24,836 bases of DNA. Source: NORP181 sp047623555. GTDB lineage: Bacteria > Pseudomonadota > Alphaproteobacteria > Rhodobacterales > Rhodobacteraceae. The stretch lies in NCBI GenBank assembly GCA_047623555.1, contig JBLHMP010000063.1, positions 1 through 24,836 on the forward strand. Direction: 5' to 3'. Positions 7,129-15,927 of the stretch are shown one piece after another. The notes under the pieces were generated by a model. The model was not told where the DNA came from. It did no database searches and saw nothing but the letters and a program-made list of their open reading frames with translations. Made by a program: the position numbers and the translations under genes. Position 1 is the first letter of the stretch, and the number at the start of each line of letters is the position of its first letter.

Positions 7129-8079
7129 ATGGGTGTGATGATAAACGGGGCCTACCACACCGAGGATCCCGAACCAGAGTCCGACCTGGATGGTGTGTTT
7201 CAACGCGCCACCAGCACAATCCGCCATTGGATCACGAGAGAGGGTGTTCACCTGCCCGAGGCTGGGCGCTATCACATATATGCGGCGTGGAATTGCCCAT
7301 GGGCGCATCGCACCCTGCTGGCGCGGGTGTTGTTGGGGTTGCAGGATCAGATTTCGGTGTCCTACGCGCGGCCAAGGCGCAGCGATCAGGGCTGGGTTTA
7401 CGACGCCGATGGTGCGTTTGCGGATAATGCTCTGGGGGTTCGGGCGGTGCATCAGGTCTATGCCCGGCAATCGCCGCCATACACCGGACGATTGACCGTT
7501 CCGGTGCTGTGGGATCGCAATGCCCAGCGTATTGTGTCCAACGAAAGCGCCGATATTGTGCGGATGCTGGGGACGGTGTTTGACCCGGATGCAAGGCTGT
7601 ATCCCGCCGCACGTGATCCTGAAATCGGCGATTGGAATGCGCTAATTTATCCGCGGATTAACAATGGCGTGTATCGCGCCGGGTTTGCCCGCACCCAAGT
7701 GGCCTATGACGAGGCGGTCACGGATTTGTTCATGGCCCTTGATTTGATCGAGGCACATCTGGGTGATCACACCTGCCTTGTCGGTGATCACGTGACCGAG
7801 GCCGATTTGCGGCTGTTTCCGACCTTGGCGCGGTTTGATGTGGCCTATCACTATGCGTTCAAATGCAACATTCGCAAGATTAGCGATTACCCCAACCTGT
7901 GGGATTATACCCGGGCGTTTTATGCGATCCCTGGTGTCGCGGGGACAGTGGATTTTGACATTTACAAACAGGGGTATTTTTCGCCGTCCGAGTTGCGCAA
8001 CCCGTTGGGCATTGTGCCAAAAGGCCCAATTGTGGATTGGTCGGCACCAGCAATCCGCACCTTGGCATTGGCCGGTTGA
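7129..8079 (+). CDS. Glutathionyl-hydroquinone reductase-type glutathione transferase
   Basis: A 316-residue cytoplasmic protein. The thioredoxin-like domain carries AAWNCPWAHRTLL (about 52-64), with C56 as the catalytic cysteine typical of the Xi/omega-like class (YqjG, EcM4, PcpF). The VPVLWDRNAQRIVSNESADIVRML block that binds glutathione follows, then an all-helical C-terminal domain. The family reduces glutathionyl-(hydro)quinones to free hydroquinone and glutathione disulfide. I moved the start from an ATG at 7114 to the ATG at 7129, because the GGAGGG covering the first ATG is an excellent ribosome binding site for the second, with a seven-base gap. The gene is divergent from yebC. The true physiological substrate is unknown. 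Confidence 0.9.
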   Translation: MGVMINGAYHTEDPEPESDLDGVFQRATSTIRHWITREGVHLPEAGRYHIYAAWNCPWAHRTLLARVLLGLQDQISVSYARPRRSDQGWVYDADGAFADNALGVRAVHQVYARQSPPYTGRLTVPVLWDRNAQRIVSNESADIVRMLGTVFDPDARLYPAARDPEIGDWNALIYPRINNGVYRAGFARTQVAYDEAVTDLFMALDLIEAHLGDHTCLVGDHVTEADLRLFPTLARFDVAYHYAFKCNIRKISDYPNLWDYTRAFYAIPGVAGTVDFDIYKQGYFSPSELRNPLGIVPKGPIVDWSAPAIRTLALAG

Positions 8080-8110
8080 TGGGCGTTGATTCCCACCGTA
8101 GTCTGCGCCA

Positions 8111-9883
8111 ATGACACAAGATCAAATCATTCTGTTTTCGTTGTTTGGAGCCGTCTTTGGCCTGCTGCTTTGGGGTCGATTCCGCTATGACATGGTGGCC
8201 TTTGCGGCACTGATGGCCGGTGTTGTGCTGGGTGTTGTACCCACCGACAAGGCGTTTTCCGGCTTTGGCCATCCAGCGACATTGGTGGTGGCACTGGTGC
8301 TGATTGTTTCGGCCGGGCTGGTGCGATCTGGGGCTGTTTTCCTGATCACCCGAACGCTGGTTGATGCGACGCGCCCATTGGGCGGCCATATCGCGCTGAT
8401 GGGTGGTATTGGTGCAGTTTTGTCGGCGTTTATGAACAATGTCGCCGCATTGGCGTTGCTGATGCCGGTGGATGTGCAGACCGCGCGCAAAGCCGGGCGC
8501 AGTCCGGGGCTTAGCCTGATGCCGCTTAGCTTTGCCACCATTCTGGGCGGCATGGCGACGTTGATCGGCACGCCGCCGAACATCATCATTGCCTCGATTC
8601 GGCAAGAAGCGTTGGGCGAACCGTTTGGCATGTTTGATTTCGCCCCGGTGGGCGGTATTGCGGCCTTGGCCGGGCTGATATTTGTGGCGCTGGTTGGCTG
8701 GCGGCTGATCCCGGATCGCGATGATGACAACACCGGAGCGGCGGATCTGGCGCAGTATATTGCCGAGCTGACGGTGCCCGAAGACTCTCCCCGTATTGGC
8801 AAACGGCTGGGAGAGTTGGACGAAACCGCGGATAAAACCGATGTGGCGATTATTGGCCTGATCCGCGATGGCAAACGCCGTTATGGGCGGTCGGCCAATT
8901 CCGTGCTACGGGCCGGTGATACGCTGGTGCTTGAGGCCGGGCCCGAGGCTTTGGATGAATTCCGAGCAGCGTTATCGTTGAATTTTTCGGACAGCAAACG
9001 CCAAGAGCAGTTGACTGCGGCGGGTGAAGGTCTGGAAGTGGTTGAGGTGGTGGTGCCGGAAAGCGCGCGTATTGCCGGTAAAACGGCGCAATTGCTGGGG
9101 CTGGCGTGGCGGCAGGGATCGGTGCTGATGGGCATTTCGCGGCAAGGGCGGCGGATCACCAGTCAGATGCGTAAAACCGTGATAAAGCCGGGCGATATTC
9201 TGCTGCTGCTTTGCCCACAGGGGCGCAGTGGCGATGTGATCGACTGGTTGGGGTGTTTACCGCTGGCAACGCGTGGTTTGGCGGTCACCTCTGAAGACAA
9301 AGTTTGGCAGGCCATTGGCCTGTTTGGCGGCGCGGTGATGGCGGCGTCACTGGGGCTCATCTATTTGCCCGTCGCATTGGGATTGGTGGTGATCGCCTAT
9401 GTGTTGACGCGGATTTTGCCACTGAACGAAATTTACGATCATATCGAATGGCCTGTGGTGGTTTTGCTCGGCTCGATGATCCCGTTGGGGGCCGCGTTAG
9501 AAGGCTCTGGCGGCACGGAATTGATTGCCGGGGCCTTGATTGGGGTGACCGAAGGCATGGCGCCGTGGATCATTTTAACGGTATTGATGATTGTGACGAT
9601 GACGCTGTCGGATGTGTTGAACAACACGGCGACCACAATTGTGGCAGCACCGGTTGGGATACAGATGGCGCAAACGCTGGGCGTGTCGCCCGATCCGTTT
9701 TTGATGGCGGTTGCGGTGGCGGCCTCGGCGGCATTTTTGACGCCTATTGGGCATAAGAATAACACGCTTATCCTTGGCCCCGGCGGCTATCGGTTTGGCG
9801 ATTACTGGCGCATGGGTCTGCCGCTTGAGGTGTTGATTGTTGCCGTTAGTATTCCGTCTATTTTACTGTTCTGGCCTTTGTGA
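8111..9883 (+). CDS. SLC13-type anion permease with two RCK_C (TrkA-C) domains, copy 1
   Basis: A 590-residue inner-membrane transporter. Two hydrophobic halves flank a cytoplasmic insert. The first half carries FMNNVAAL (107-114) and GTPPNII (153-159), the second SDVLNNTATT; these paired Asn motifs are the cation/substrate hairpins of the divalent-anion/sodium symporter fold. The insert has two RCK_C-type domains, about residues 213-290 and 305-385, each ending in a GDTLVLEAGP- or GDILLLLCPQ-like strand. Such proteins are annotated as sulfate, dicarboxylate or generic anion permeases; the substrate is undetermined. The gene starts 31 bases after the GST gene, with only a weak ribosome binding site. 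A second protein of the same architecture is encoded at 13087-14862 on the other strand. Confidence 0.88.
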   Translation: MTQDQIILFSLFGAVFGLLLWGRFRYDMVAFAALMAGVVLGVVPTDKAFSGFGHPATLVVALVLIVSAGLVRSGAVFLITRTLVDATRPLGGHIALMGGIGAVLSAFMNNVAALALLMPVDVQTARKAGRSPGLSLMPLSFATILGGMATLIGTPPNIIIASIRQEALGEPFGMFDFAPVGGIAALAGLIFVALVGWRLIPDRDDDNTGAADLAQYIAELTVPEDSPRIGKRLGELDETADKTDVAIIGLIRDGKRRYGRSANSVLRAGDTLVLEAGPEALDEFRAALSLNFSDSKRQEQLTAAGEGLEVVEVVVPESARIAGKTAQLLGLAWRQGSVLMGISRQGRRITSQMRKTVIKPGDILLLLCPQGRSGDVIDWLGCLPLATRGLAVTSEDKVWQAIGLFGGAVMAASLGLIYLPVALGLVVIAYVLTRILPLNEIYDHIEWPVVVLLGSMIPLGAALEGSGGTELIAGALIGVTEGMAPWIILTVLMIVTMTLSDVLNNTATTIVAAPVGIQMAQTLGVSPDPFLMAVAVAASAAFLTPIGHKNNTLILGPGGYRFGDYWRMGLPLEVLIVAVSIPSILLFWPL

Positions 9884-9886
9884 CGT

Positions 9887-10549
9887 TTGATAAAACGTTT
9901 TTTGATCCTGCAATTGCACCCTGAAAGTGATGCAGCGGATGGCGAGTTTGCGGCCATTTTGGACAAATGTCATTTGGCCGACGAACGCAGCCACCGCATT
10001 CGGCTGGACCAGCAAAATCTGCCCGAATGCCTGGATGTGACCGACTATGCCGGTGTTATTGTTGGCCCCGGCTTCGTCAGCGATGCGCCCGAAGATAGAT
10101 CGTCAACCGAAGCCCGCATTGAAGCGCAAATCATGGGGTTGATGCCGCAGATCACCGGTACGGATCATCCGTTTATGGGCTGCTGTTACGGTCTTGGGAT
10201 TCTGACGGAACATTTGGGCGGCGATGTCAGTAAGGCGTAATTTGGTGAGGCGGTTGGGCCGACGATGTGCGCGGTGGTTCCGGGTCTGAACGATCTGTTG
10301 ATCGGTGGTTTTCCTGAACGGTTTGAGGCCTTTGAAGCTGTGCAATCATTGCCGTCTGGCTGTACGCATTTGTTAGCCTCAGCACCCTGCCCGATCCAGA
10401 TGATCCGGTTTGGGCAGAACGTTTATGCCACCCAGTTTCACCCCGTAGCCGATGCACAGGATTTGAGGCGGCAGATTCGGGTTTGTCATGGGGCGGATGT
10501 AACGGTTCCTGCGGGAATTTTGCGTCGCTTTGTGGCCCGCTATGGGTAA
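9887..10549 (+). pseudogene. Glutamine amidotransferase (class I, GuaA-N-like) pseudogene
   Basis: The frame reads as a class I glutamine amidotransferase from a TTG at 9887 to a stop at 10547-10549, but it is broken by an in-frame TAA at 10238-10240 (VSKA-stop-FGEAVGP). The N-terminal part keeps FLILQLHPE, DYAGVIVGPG and the nucleophile region GCCYGLGILTEHLGG. The C-terminal part keeps NVYATQFHP and ILRRFVARYG. Compared with family members as I recall them, the FVGHKE-like block is missing, the HPE triad glutamate reads HPV, and about 20 residues near the C-terminus are deleted. Three independent lesions argue for decay rather than a single sequencing error. An ATG at 10265 could start the distal fragment, but a fragment without the nucleophile would be inactive. 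It begins right after the SLC13 gene stop. Confidence 0.82.
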
Positions 10550-10575
10550 GGTTGGTGCGGGATGGTGATGTGGAT

Positions 10576-10614
10576 GCCTCCGGCGGAGGTATTTTTGACG
10601 AGAAGAATTGGGGG
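10576..10614 (+). repeat. CCTCCGGCGGAGG palindromic element, copy 1
   Basis: The palindrome CCTCC-GGC-GGAGG followed by TATTTTT and an AGAAGAA/GGGGG tail. Its first 21 bases are identical to those at 19315-19335, and the tail is also similar. This copy lies between the amidotransferase pseudogene and the flavin dehydrogenase; its terminal GGGGG sits six bases before the ATG at 10621 and may serve as that gene's ribosome binding site. The hairpin plus T-run could also terminate upstream transcription. Confidence 0.75.
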
Positions 10615-10620
10615 ATGCGG

Positions 10621-12279
10621 ATGAACAGCGCGGATGCGATTATTGTTGGTGGTGGTTTGGCAGGGCTGGCGGCGGCGGCCGAGCTTGGCGATCGGGGCAA
10701 GAAAGTTATTTTGCTGGATCAGGAGCCCGAGCGTTTCTTGGGTGGTCAGGCCTTTTGGTCGCTGGGTGGGTTGTTCATGATCGACACGCCGGAACAGCGG
10801 CGCATGGGGATTAAGGACAGCTATGATCTGGCGCTTATGGACTGGATGGGGTCAGCGCAATTTGATCGCGATGAGGATTATTGGCCGCGCAAATGGGCCG
10901 AGGCCTATCTGGAATTTGCGGCTGGCGAAATGCGGCCGTGGCTGCACGATATGGGGCTGCGGTGGTTTCCGGTTGTGGGTTGGGCGGAACGTGGTGGATC
11001 AATGGCCGATGGGCACGGCAATTCGGTGCCGCGATTTCATCTGACATGGGGCACTGGCCCGGGCGCCATGGAGCATTTTGAGCGGCGCGTGCGCGAACAT
11101 GTGGCCGCCGGGCTGATCGAAATGAAGTTTCGCCACAGGGTCAGTTTGATCATCATGGAAAACGGCGCGGCCAAGGGGGTTGCGGGCGAGGTTCTGGCCG
11201 AAGATACCGCCGCGCGCGGGGTTCAAACCAACCGTGACAAGACTGGAGAGTTTGAGATATATGCGCCGTCTGTCATTGTGACATCGGGCGGTATTGGCGG
11301 CAATTTTGATATGGTGCGCAAGGCCTGGCCGCGCGATCGGCTTGGCGAACCGCCAAAAGACATGATCGCCGGTGTACCGTTTCATGTTGACGGGCGGATG
11401 ATCCCGATTTCTGAGGCGGCCGGCGGGCATGTCATCAATGGCGACCGGATGTGGCATTATACCGAAGGTGTGCGGAACTGGGATCCGATCTGGCCCGCGC
11501 ATGGTATTCGGATATTGCCGGGGCCGTCATCCATGTGGTTTGATGCAACCGGTAACCGGCTTGCTGCGCCGTGTATGCCCGGATTTGATACGTTGACGAC
11601 GCTGCGTGAAATCCTGAAGACCGGGTATGAGTATAGCTGGTTTGTGCTGACGCAAAAGATCATCGAAAAAGAGTTTGCCCTGTCCGGGTCGGAGCAAAAC
11701 CCCGATCTGACCTCAAAGAAATGGATCGAGGTCATAAAAAGCCGCCTGTTGTCGCGCGGCGGTGCCCCTGCCCCAATTGAGGCGTTCAAGAAGCATGGCG
11801 AGGATTTTGTCGTTGCCGATACGTTGTCTGAACTGGTTGCCGACATGAACAAGCTGACCGAGGACGCGTTGATTGACAAGGGCAAATTACACGCCCAGAT
11901 CGCGGCACGAGATGCACAGATCGACAATCCGTTTACCAAGGACGCGCAGGTTATGGCGATCCATTCGGCACGCAGCTACCGGGGTGACAGGTTGGTGCGC
12001 ACCGCCAAACCGCATAAGTTTCTTGATCCGGCGAATGGGCCGTTGATCGCGGTTAGGTTGCATATACTAACGCGCAAATCTCTGGGTGGATTGCAGACCA
12101 ATCTGGACAGCCAGATGATTGCGGCCGACGGTCAGGTGGTTCCAGGGTTGTTCGCGGCAGGCGAGGTCGCGGGCTTTGGCGGTGGTGGCTATCATGGCTA
12201 TAACGCGCTGGAGGGAACGTTTCTGGGCGGTTGTATTTTTTCCGGACGCAATGCCGGACGATCAAAAACCATCGCCTGA
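10621..12279 (+). CDS. FAD-dependent dehydrogenase of the fumarate reductase / ketosteroid dehydrogenase fold
   Basis: A 552-residue flavoprotein. The N-terminal dinucleotide-binding motif is DAIIVGGGLAGLAAAAELG (about 5-23), with VILLDQE ending the second strand. The C-terminal FAD contact reads GLFAAGEVAGFGGGGYHGYN, followed by ALEGTFLGGCIFSGRNAG. This is the COG3573-like group annotated as FAD-binding dehydrogenase; the electron donor and substrate are unknown and no partner subunit is adjacent. I chose the ATG at 10621; an ATG at 10615 is nearly as good. The frame is open back to 10483, but that stretch crosses the pseudogene end and the palindromic element, so it is not taken as coding. 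Unlike both its neighbours in the 9.9-13.1 kb stretch, this gene is intact. Confidence 0.85.
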   Translation: MNSADAIIVGGGLAGLAAAAELGDRGKKVILLDQEPERFLGGQAFWSLGGLFMIDTPEQRRMGIKDSYDLALMDWMGSAQFDRDEDYWPRKWAEAYLEFAAGEMRPWLHDMGLRWFPVVGWAERGGSMADGHGNSVPRFHLTWGTGPGAMEHFERRVREHVAAGLIEMKFRHRVSLIIMENGAAKGVAGEVLAEDTAARGVQTNRDKTGEFEIYAPSVIVTSGGIGGNFDMVRKAWPRDRLGEPPKDMIAGVPFHVDGRMIPISEAAGGHVINGDRMWHYTEGVRNWDPIWPAHGIRILPGPSSMWFDATGNRLAAPCMPGFDTLTTLREILKTGYEYSWFVLTQKIIEKEFALSGSEQNPDLTSKKWIEVIKSRLLSRGGAPAPIEAFKKHGEDFVVADTLSELVADMNKLTEDALIDKGKLHAQIAARDAQIDNPFTKDAQVMAIHSARSYRGDRLVRTAKPHKFLDPANGPLIAVRLHILTRKSLGGLQTNLDSQMIAADGQVVPGLFAAGEVAGFGGGGYHGYNALEGTFLGGCIFSGRNAGRSKTIA

Positions 12280-12429
12280 GCACGGAATGCACGTTGCCTT
12301 GATCGGCGGTTTTATGTTTGACTAAAGCTAATTCCCACAGAAACGGTCTAAGGATACATTTGTGTTGTGCACCCCGTCCACAGCTGTTCTTTGACTCAAA
12401 TCTGCGGCGGGTTTTGTCGTATTGCGTAG
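12280..12429. other. Intergenic stretch upstream of the hydrolase remnant
   Basis: No supported gene is seen here. A fragment reading CCAPRPQLFFDS in another frame (near 12364-12400) looks like the cysteine-proline start common in lipoprotein-type hydrolases of this kind. It may be the shifted N-terminus of the pseudogene that follows, which would imply a frameshift as well as the internal stop. Confidence 0.3.
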
Positions 12430-13085
12430 GATCTACCCGTCTGTTCAGCCCCGAAATACCTGAGTGGCGTCGACAACCCTGACAATCCGGCTGAATTAGC
12501 CTCGGGCGTACATTTGCACAAACTGTTCCTTGCCACATCCCGCGAACAATCACCTGATCTGGCCATCTATTTTTCGGGCGAGCGGTCAACAACCATGGCA
12601 TTTGCACAAGTTACGGCCTCGATTCCGCCAGATCATAAGCTGGGCAAAATTGAACTGCCAAGCGGCAAGGTTCCTAACCCCTAAACGGATTTCGTGCTGG
12701 TTGATCCGGAAATGATCGCCTCGGAACCCGGCTTTATTTCACACCTGAACCGGGCGCAGGCCAAACCGCCCCGTGATCAGCGCCATATTCTGGTTTTCAT
12801 TCACGGCTGCAAAAATACGCTGTCAGATGCGTTAATGCGCTCCGCGCAGTTTCTTGAGGATTCCGAATTTCAGGGCGTTCCAGTAATACTTTCATGGGCG
12901 TCGCGCGGGAAAGTCACCGGCTATGCCTATGATTTGAACAATGCGCTGCTGGCACGCGATGACCTGTCCAGATTGTTTGAGCCGCTCGAAAAAGTCAAGG
13001 TCACCAATTATGATGTACTGGCCCATTCAATGGGGAAATTCGTTCAACATGACAAATTGAACGCCATAATCATGGCGGCCCCACA
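12430..13085 (+). pseudogene. DUF900-type alpha/beta hydrolase pseudogene
   Basis: One frame encodes a recognisable alpha/beta hydrolase: KLFLATSREQ, then IYFSGERSTTMAFAQVTASI, an in-frame TAA at 12682-12684 (VPNP-stop-TDFVL), then HILVFIHGCKN, GVPVILSWASRGKVTGYAYD and the nucleophile elbow VLAHSMG. After that the protein jumps to DKLNAIIMAAP and runs straight into the 3' end of the convergent SLC13 gene. About 20-30 residues seem deleted after the nucleophile, and the C-terminus with the catalytic acid and histidine is missing. The N-terminal region is also degraded; no start or signal peptide is clear, and the same frame has a TAG at 12427. In intact relatives this is an exported or lipoprotein hydrolase of unknown substrate. 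The frame continues antisense into the permease gene to 13296, which is not meaningful. Confidence 0.8.
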
Positions 13086-13086
13086 T

Positions 13087-14862
13087 TCAGAGCGGCCAGA
13101 AAACCGGGATCAGGGCCGAGGCAAGGATGCCGATGCTAAGGTTCAACGGGATACCCACACGCAGGAAATCGGTGAACCGATAGCCGCCGGGGCCATAGAC
13201 CATCATGTTGGTCTGATAGCTGATCGGGGTGGCGAATGTGGCGCTGGCGGCGATCATCACCGCAATAACCAGAGGCCGCGGGTCAACGCCCAATGACGTC
13301 GCAAGGCCGATGGCCACAGGCGTCAGAACAACCGCAACCGCGTGGTTTATCATCTCAGATAGCACAGACGTTAACAGATAGATCGCCCAGACAATGAAAA
13401 ACGGTGAAAAGCCGACGATATAAGGGGCAAACTGGCCGACAATCAGGTCAATCGCGCCGGACGTTTCAAGGGCCGTGGCCACCGCCAGCATGGCAAAGAT
13501 CAACGCCAGCAATCGCCCGTCAATAAAGGAAAATGCCTCTTCGGAGTCGATACAGCGGGTCAGGAACACCGCCGCCATCGCCAGAATGGCCAGCAACAGG
13601 ATCGGCGCCACCCCCATGGCAGCAAGGATGACAATGCCGGCAAGGGTGGCAAGGGCGATCGGCGCGTGGCTGCGCCGGAACGCCCGGTCCGAGGGCTTGG
13701 TCACGTCAACCATATCCATGTCTGCAGCCAGACGCTGAATGTCGGCAGGTGCGCCCTCAAGCAGCAGGGTATCGCCAACGCGGACGTGCAATTCGTCGAT
13801 CTGCACACCGATATTTTGATTGCGTCGATGCACTGCCAGCACATAGACACCATAGCGGCGACGCAGCCGCAGCGCTCCAAGGGTACGCCCAACCATCCGG
13901 CAGCCCGGCGTAATCAGCACTTCGACGGTTGAGGTTTCGACCGCTGAAACCTGATCAACCCGTTTGAGTTCTTTGTTGGTTTGCAGGCTTAGCAATTCGG
14001 TCATCTGGGTGCGCAGCACCACGCGGTCACCGACCTGTAATTCAACGCCTTTCAGATCGCGCCGCAGCGATGTATCGCCCCGGATCACGTCAATCAGCCG
14101 CACGCCTGGTCGTTTAAACAACTGAACCCCGGACACTTCGCGTCCAATCAGGTTGCTTTCGGGGGGAATAACCGCCTCGGTGAAAAACTTCATCGCCCGT
14201 CGGTCCGACAACATCATCGCCATACTATCACGATCCGGCAGCAGGCGCGGCGCGATGAACCGCAAATAAATCCCCCCCCAGATCACCAGAATGATCGCCA
14301 GCGGGGTGACTTCAAAGATGGTAAACGGCCTAAGCCCACTTGCGCGTGCCACACCATCCACCAGCAGGTTTGTCGATGTACCGATCAGTGTCAGCGAACC
14401 ACCCAGAATGGCCGCGTAACTTAGTGGAATCAACAGCTTGCTGGCCGATACCTTTAGTTTCCGCGCCAATTGGATGAACACGGGGATCATCACCACCACA
14501 ACCGGCGTGTTGTTCACAAAGGCCGAAGCCACCACAACAAACGCCATCAGCGAGCCAATAGCCACGGCAGGGCGCGATTCCGCCTGTGCCATAGCCAGTT
14601 GCGTGAACCATTCCAGCGCGCCAGTGCGCACCAGCGCGCCCATGACAATGAACATGGCAGCAATGGTCCAGGGCGCCGGATTAGACAACACATGCAGGGC
14701 GTCATCGTAGGGCAACACCCCCAGCGCCAGCATTGCGGCGGTGCCTGCAATGGCAACCACTTCGGCCGGGTAACGTTCGCTCATGAACAGCAAAAACATC
14801 ACGCCAACAATAATGAGCGAGGTTATGGCACTGCCGTTCCCGGAAAACTGGATAAATTGCAT
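13087..14862 (-). CDS. SLC13-type anion permease with two RCK_C (TrkA-C) domains, copy 2
   Basis: A 591-residue inner-membrane transporter with the same plan as the protein at 8111-9883. The first half has SAFVNNTPVVVV (113-124) and IGTSTNLLVDG (160-170), followed by two RCK_C-like domains (about 225-300 and 308-390, the second ending GDTLLLEG). The second half has SEMINHAVAVVLTP. The shared layout with only moderate identity suggests old paralogues with different substrates. In the second Asn hairpin, the NN seen in copy 1 is replaced by NH. Substrates of the group include sulfate and dicarboxylates; none can be assigned here. The ATG at 14862 lacks a strong ribosome binding site. The gene converges on the hydrolase pseudogene and lies downstream of ymdB on the same strand. 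Confidence 0.88.
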   Translation of the reverse strand: MQFIQFSGNGSAITSLIIVGVMFLLFMSERYPAEVVAIAGTAAMLALGVLPYDDALHVLSNPAPWTIAAMFIVMGALVRTGALEWFTQLAMAQAESRPAVAIGSLMAFVVVASAFVNNTPVVVVMIPVFIQLARKLKVSASKLLIPLSYAAILGGSLTLIGTSTNLLVDGVARASGLRPFTIFEVTPLAIILVIWGGIYLRFIAPRLLPDRDSMAMMLSDRRAMKFFTEAVIPPESNLIGREVSGVQLFKRPGVRLIDVIRGDTSLRRDLKGVELQVGDRVVLRTQMTELLSLQTNKELKRVDQVSAVETSTVEVLITPGCRMVGRTLGALRLRRRYGVYVLAVHRRNQNIGVQIDELHVRVGDTLLLEGAPADIQRLAADMDMVDVTKPSDRAFRRSHAPIALATLAGIVILAAMGVAPILLLAILAMAAVFLTRCIDSEEAFSFIDGRLLALIFAMLAVATALETSGAIDLIVGQFAPYIVGFSPFFIVWAIYLLTSVLSEMINHAVAVVLTPVAIGLATSLGVDPRPLVIAVMIAASATFATPISYQTNMMVYGPGGYRFTDFLRVGIPLNLSIGILASALIPVFWPL

Positions 14863-14929
14863 ATACTATTCTTTTACACAGCCCTGAAATTGGGCACCAA
14901 ATTAGTTACGACGGTTTTACCGATTGAGG

Positions 14930-14944
14930 CGCTTGACGCAAGCG
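14930..14944. other. Small hairpin in the ymdB-permease gap
   Basis: CGCTTG-ACG-CAAGCG is a perfect 6-bp stem with a 3-base loop in the 187-base gap between ymdB and the permease gene. No T-run follows on either strand, so it is not a classical terminator. I see nothing else in this gap. Confidence 0.35.
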
Positions 14945-15049
14945 TATCATGTTTGTGCGGTGGCCCCCAAAACATATCTTTCTGCACTAAAGCGCCCGAA
15001 AACCCGTGGAAAATGCCCTAGCCCAAGCAATTTGACGCAGTGCGCCGGA

Positions 15050-15862
15050 TCATGGAGTCGCGGGTTCCAGTCGGCCACCAACCCGGATCATCCGCACTTT
15101 TGTCGCGGCTCCGGTACGATCGTCGGTTTCAACGTAAACACCAGACAGTGTTGCCTCGCCCAGCGCCGGGGTGAACCGTGATTTCGACATTCCGGTGATA
15201 AAGCGGCGCATGGGTTCGGCCTTTTCCATGCCAATGACCGAATTATAGTCGCCGCACATGCCCGCGTCAGACAGATACCCGGTGCCCTGCGGCAAGATCA
15301 TCGCATCGGCTGTGGGCACATGGGTATGGGTACCGACCACAAGGCTGGCGCGCCCGTCGCAATAATGCCCCATGGCCATTTTTTCGGATGTGGCTTCGCA
15401 ATGCATGTCAACAATGATCGCCTGCGCCAATCCACCACGCGGGTGCGATTTCAGCACCGGTTCAATGGCAGAAAACGGATCATCAAAGGCGCGTTTCATG
15501 AACACGTTGCCCAGAACCTGCGTCACCAGAACCTTGCGGCCCTGCGAGGCATTAAACAAACGATAGCCTTTGCCAGGCGCGCCCTTGGCAAAGTTCAATG
15601 GCCGGATAATACGCGGCTCAGACTCAATGAATTGCAGCATGTCACGCTGATCAAACGCATGATCGCCCAGCGTCAGGCAATCGGCGCCTGCGGCGAGCAA
15701 CGCTTTGGCGTGCTCAGCGTTCAGCCCCATGCCACTGGTGGCGTTTTCGCCATTGACCACGACAAAATCCAGCCGCCATTCGGTACGTAACCGAGGCAGG
15801 TGTTCGGTGATTGCTGCGCGCCCTGCCCGCCCCATCACATCGCCAAGAAAAAGTAGTTTCAT
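15050..15862 (-). CDS. ymdB: YmdB-family metallophosphoesterase
   Basis: A 270-residue cytoplasmic protein with the binuclear metal site of the TIGR00282/YmdB family: GDVMGRAGR (D8), VNGEN (E39, N40), GDHAFD (D67, H68), MHCEATSEK (H154) and VGTHTHVPTAD (H179, H181). YmdB of Bacillus hydrolyses 2',3'-cyclic nucleotides and affects biofilm and sporulation choices; in alphaproteobacteria the role is not well defined. As I recall, the Deinococcus/Bacillus proteins have GNH where this one has GDH; the Asp form appears common in alphaproteobacteria. The gene lies 65 bases after the 5-formyl-THF cyclo-ligase gene on the same strand, a frequent alphaproteobacterial pairing. Confidence 0.93.
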   Translation of the reverse strand: MKLLFLGDVMGRAGRAAITEHLPRLRTEWRLDFVVVNGENATSGMGLNAEHAKALLAAGADCLTLGDHAFDQRDMLQFIESEPRIIRPLNFAKGAPGKGYRLFNASQGRKVLVTQVLGNVFMKRAFDDPFSAIEPVLKSHPRGGLAQAIIVDMHCEATSEKMAMGHYCDGRASLVVGTHTHVPTADAMILPQGTGYLSDAGMCGDYNSVIGMEKAEPMRRFITGMSKSRFTPALGEATLSGVYVETDDRTGAATKVRMIRVGGRLEPATP

Positions 15863-15927
15863 GGGCCGTTGGTAGGCTGCGCGGATAAGAAGAACAAGGC
15901 CGCAGTTTTAGCAGCAGTATCGCCGCC

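Noticed and set aside
10483..10620. N-terminal extension of the flavin dehydrogenase frame
   Set aside because: The open frame upstream of 10615/10621 overlaps the amidotransferase pseudogene in another frame and crosses the palindromic repeat; the FAD-binding fold starts right after the ATG at 10621.
13086..13296. Continuation of the hydrolase frame into the permease gene
   Set aside because: It is antisense to a well-supported permease C-terminus and its translation (rich in H, R, G, D) matches no hydrolase.
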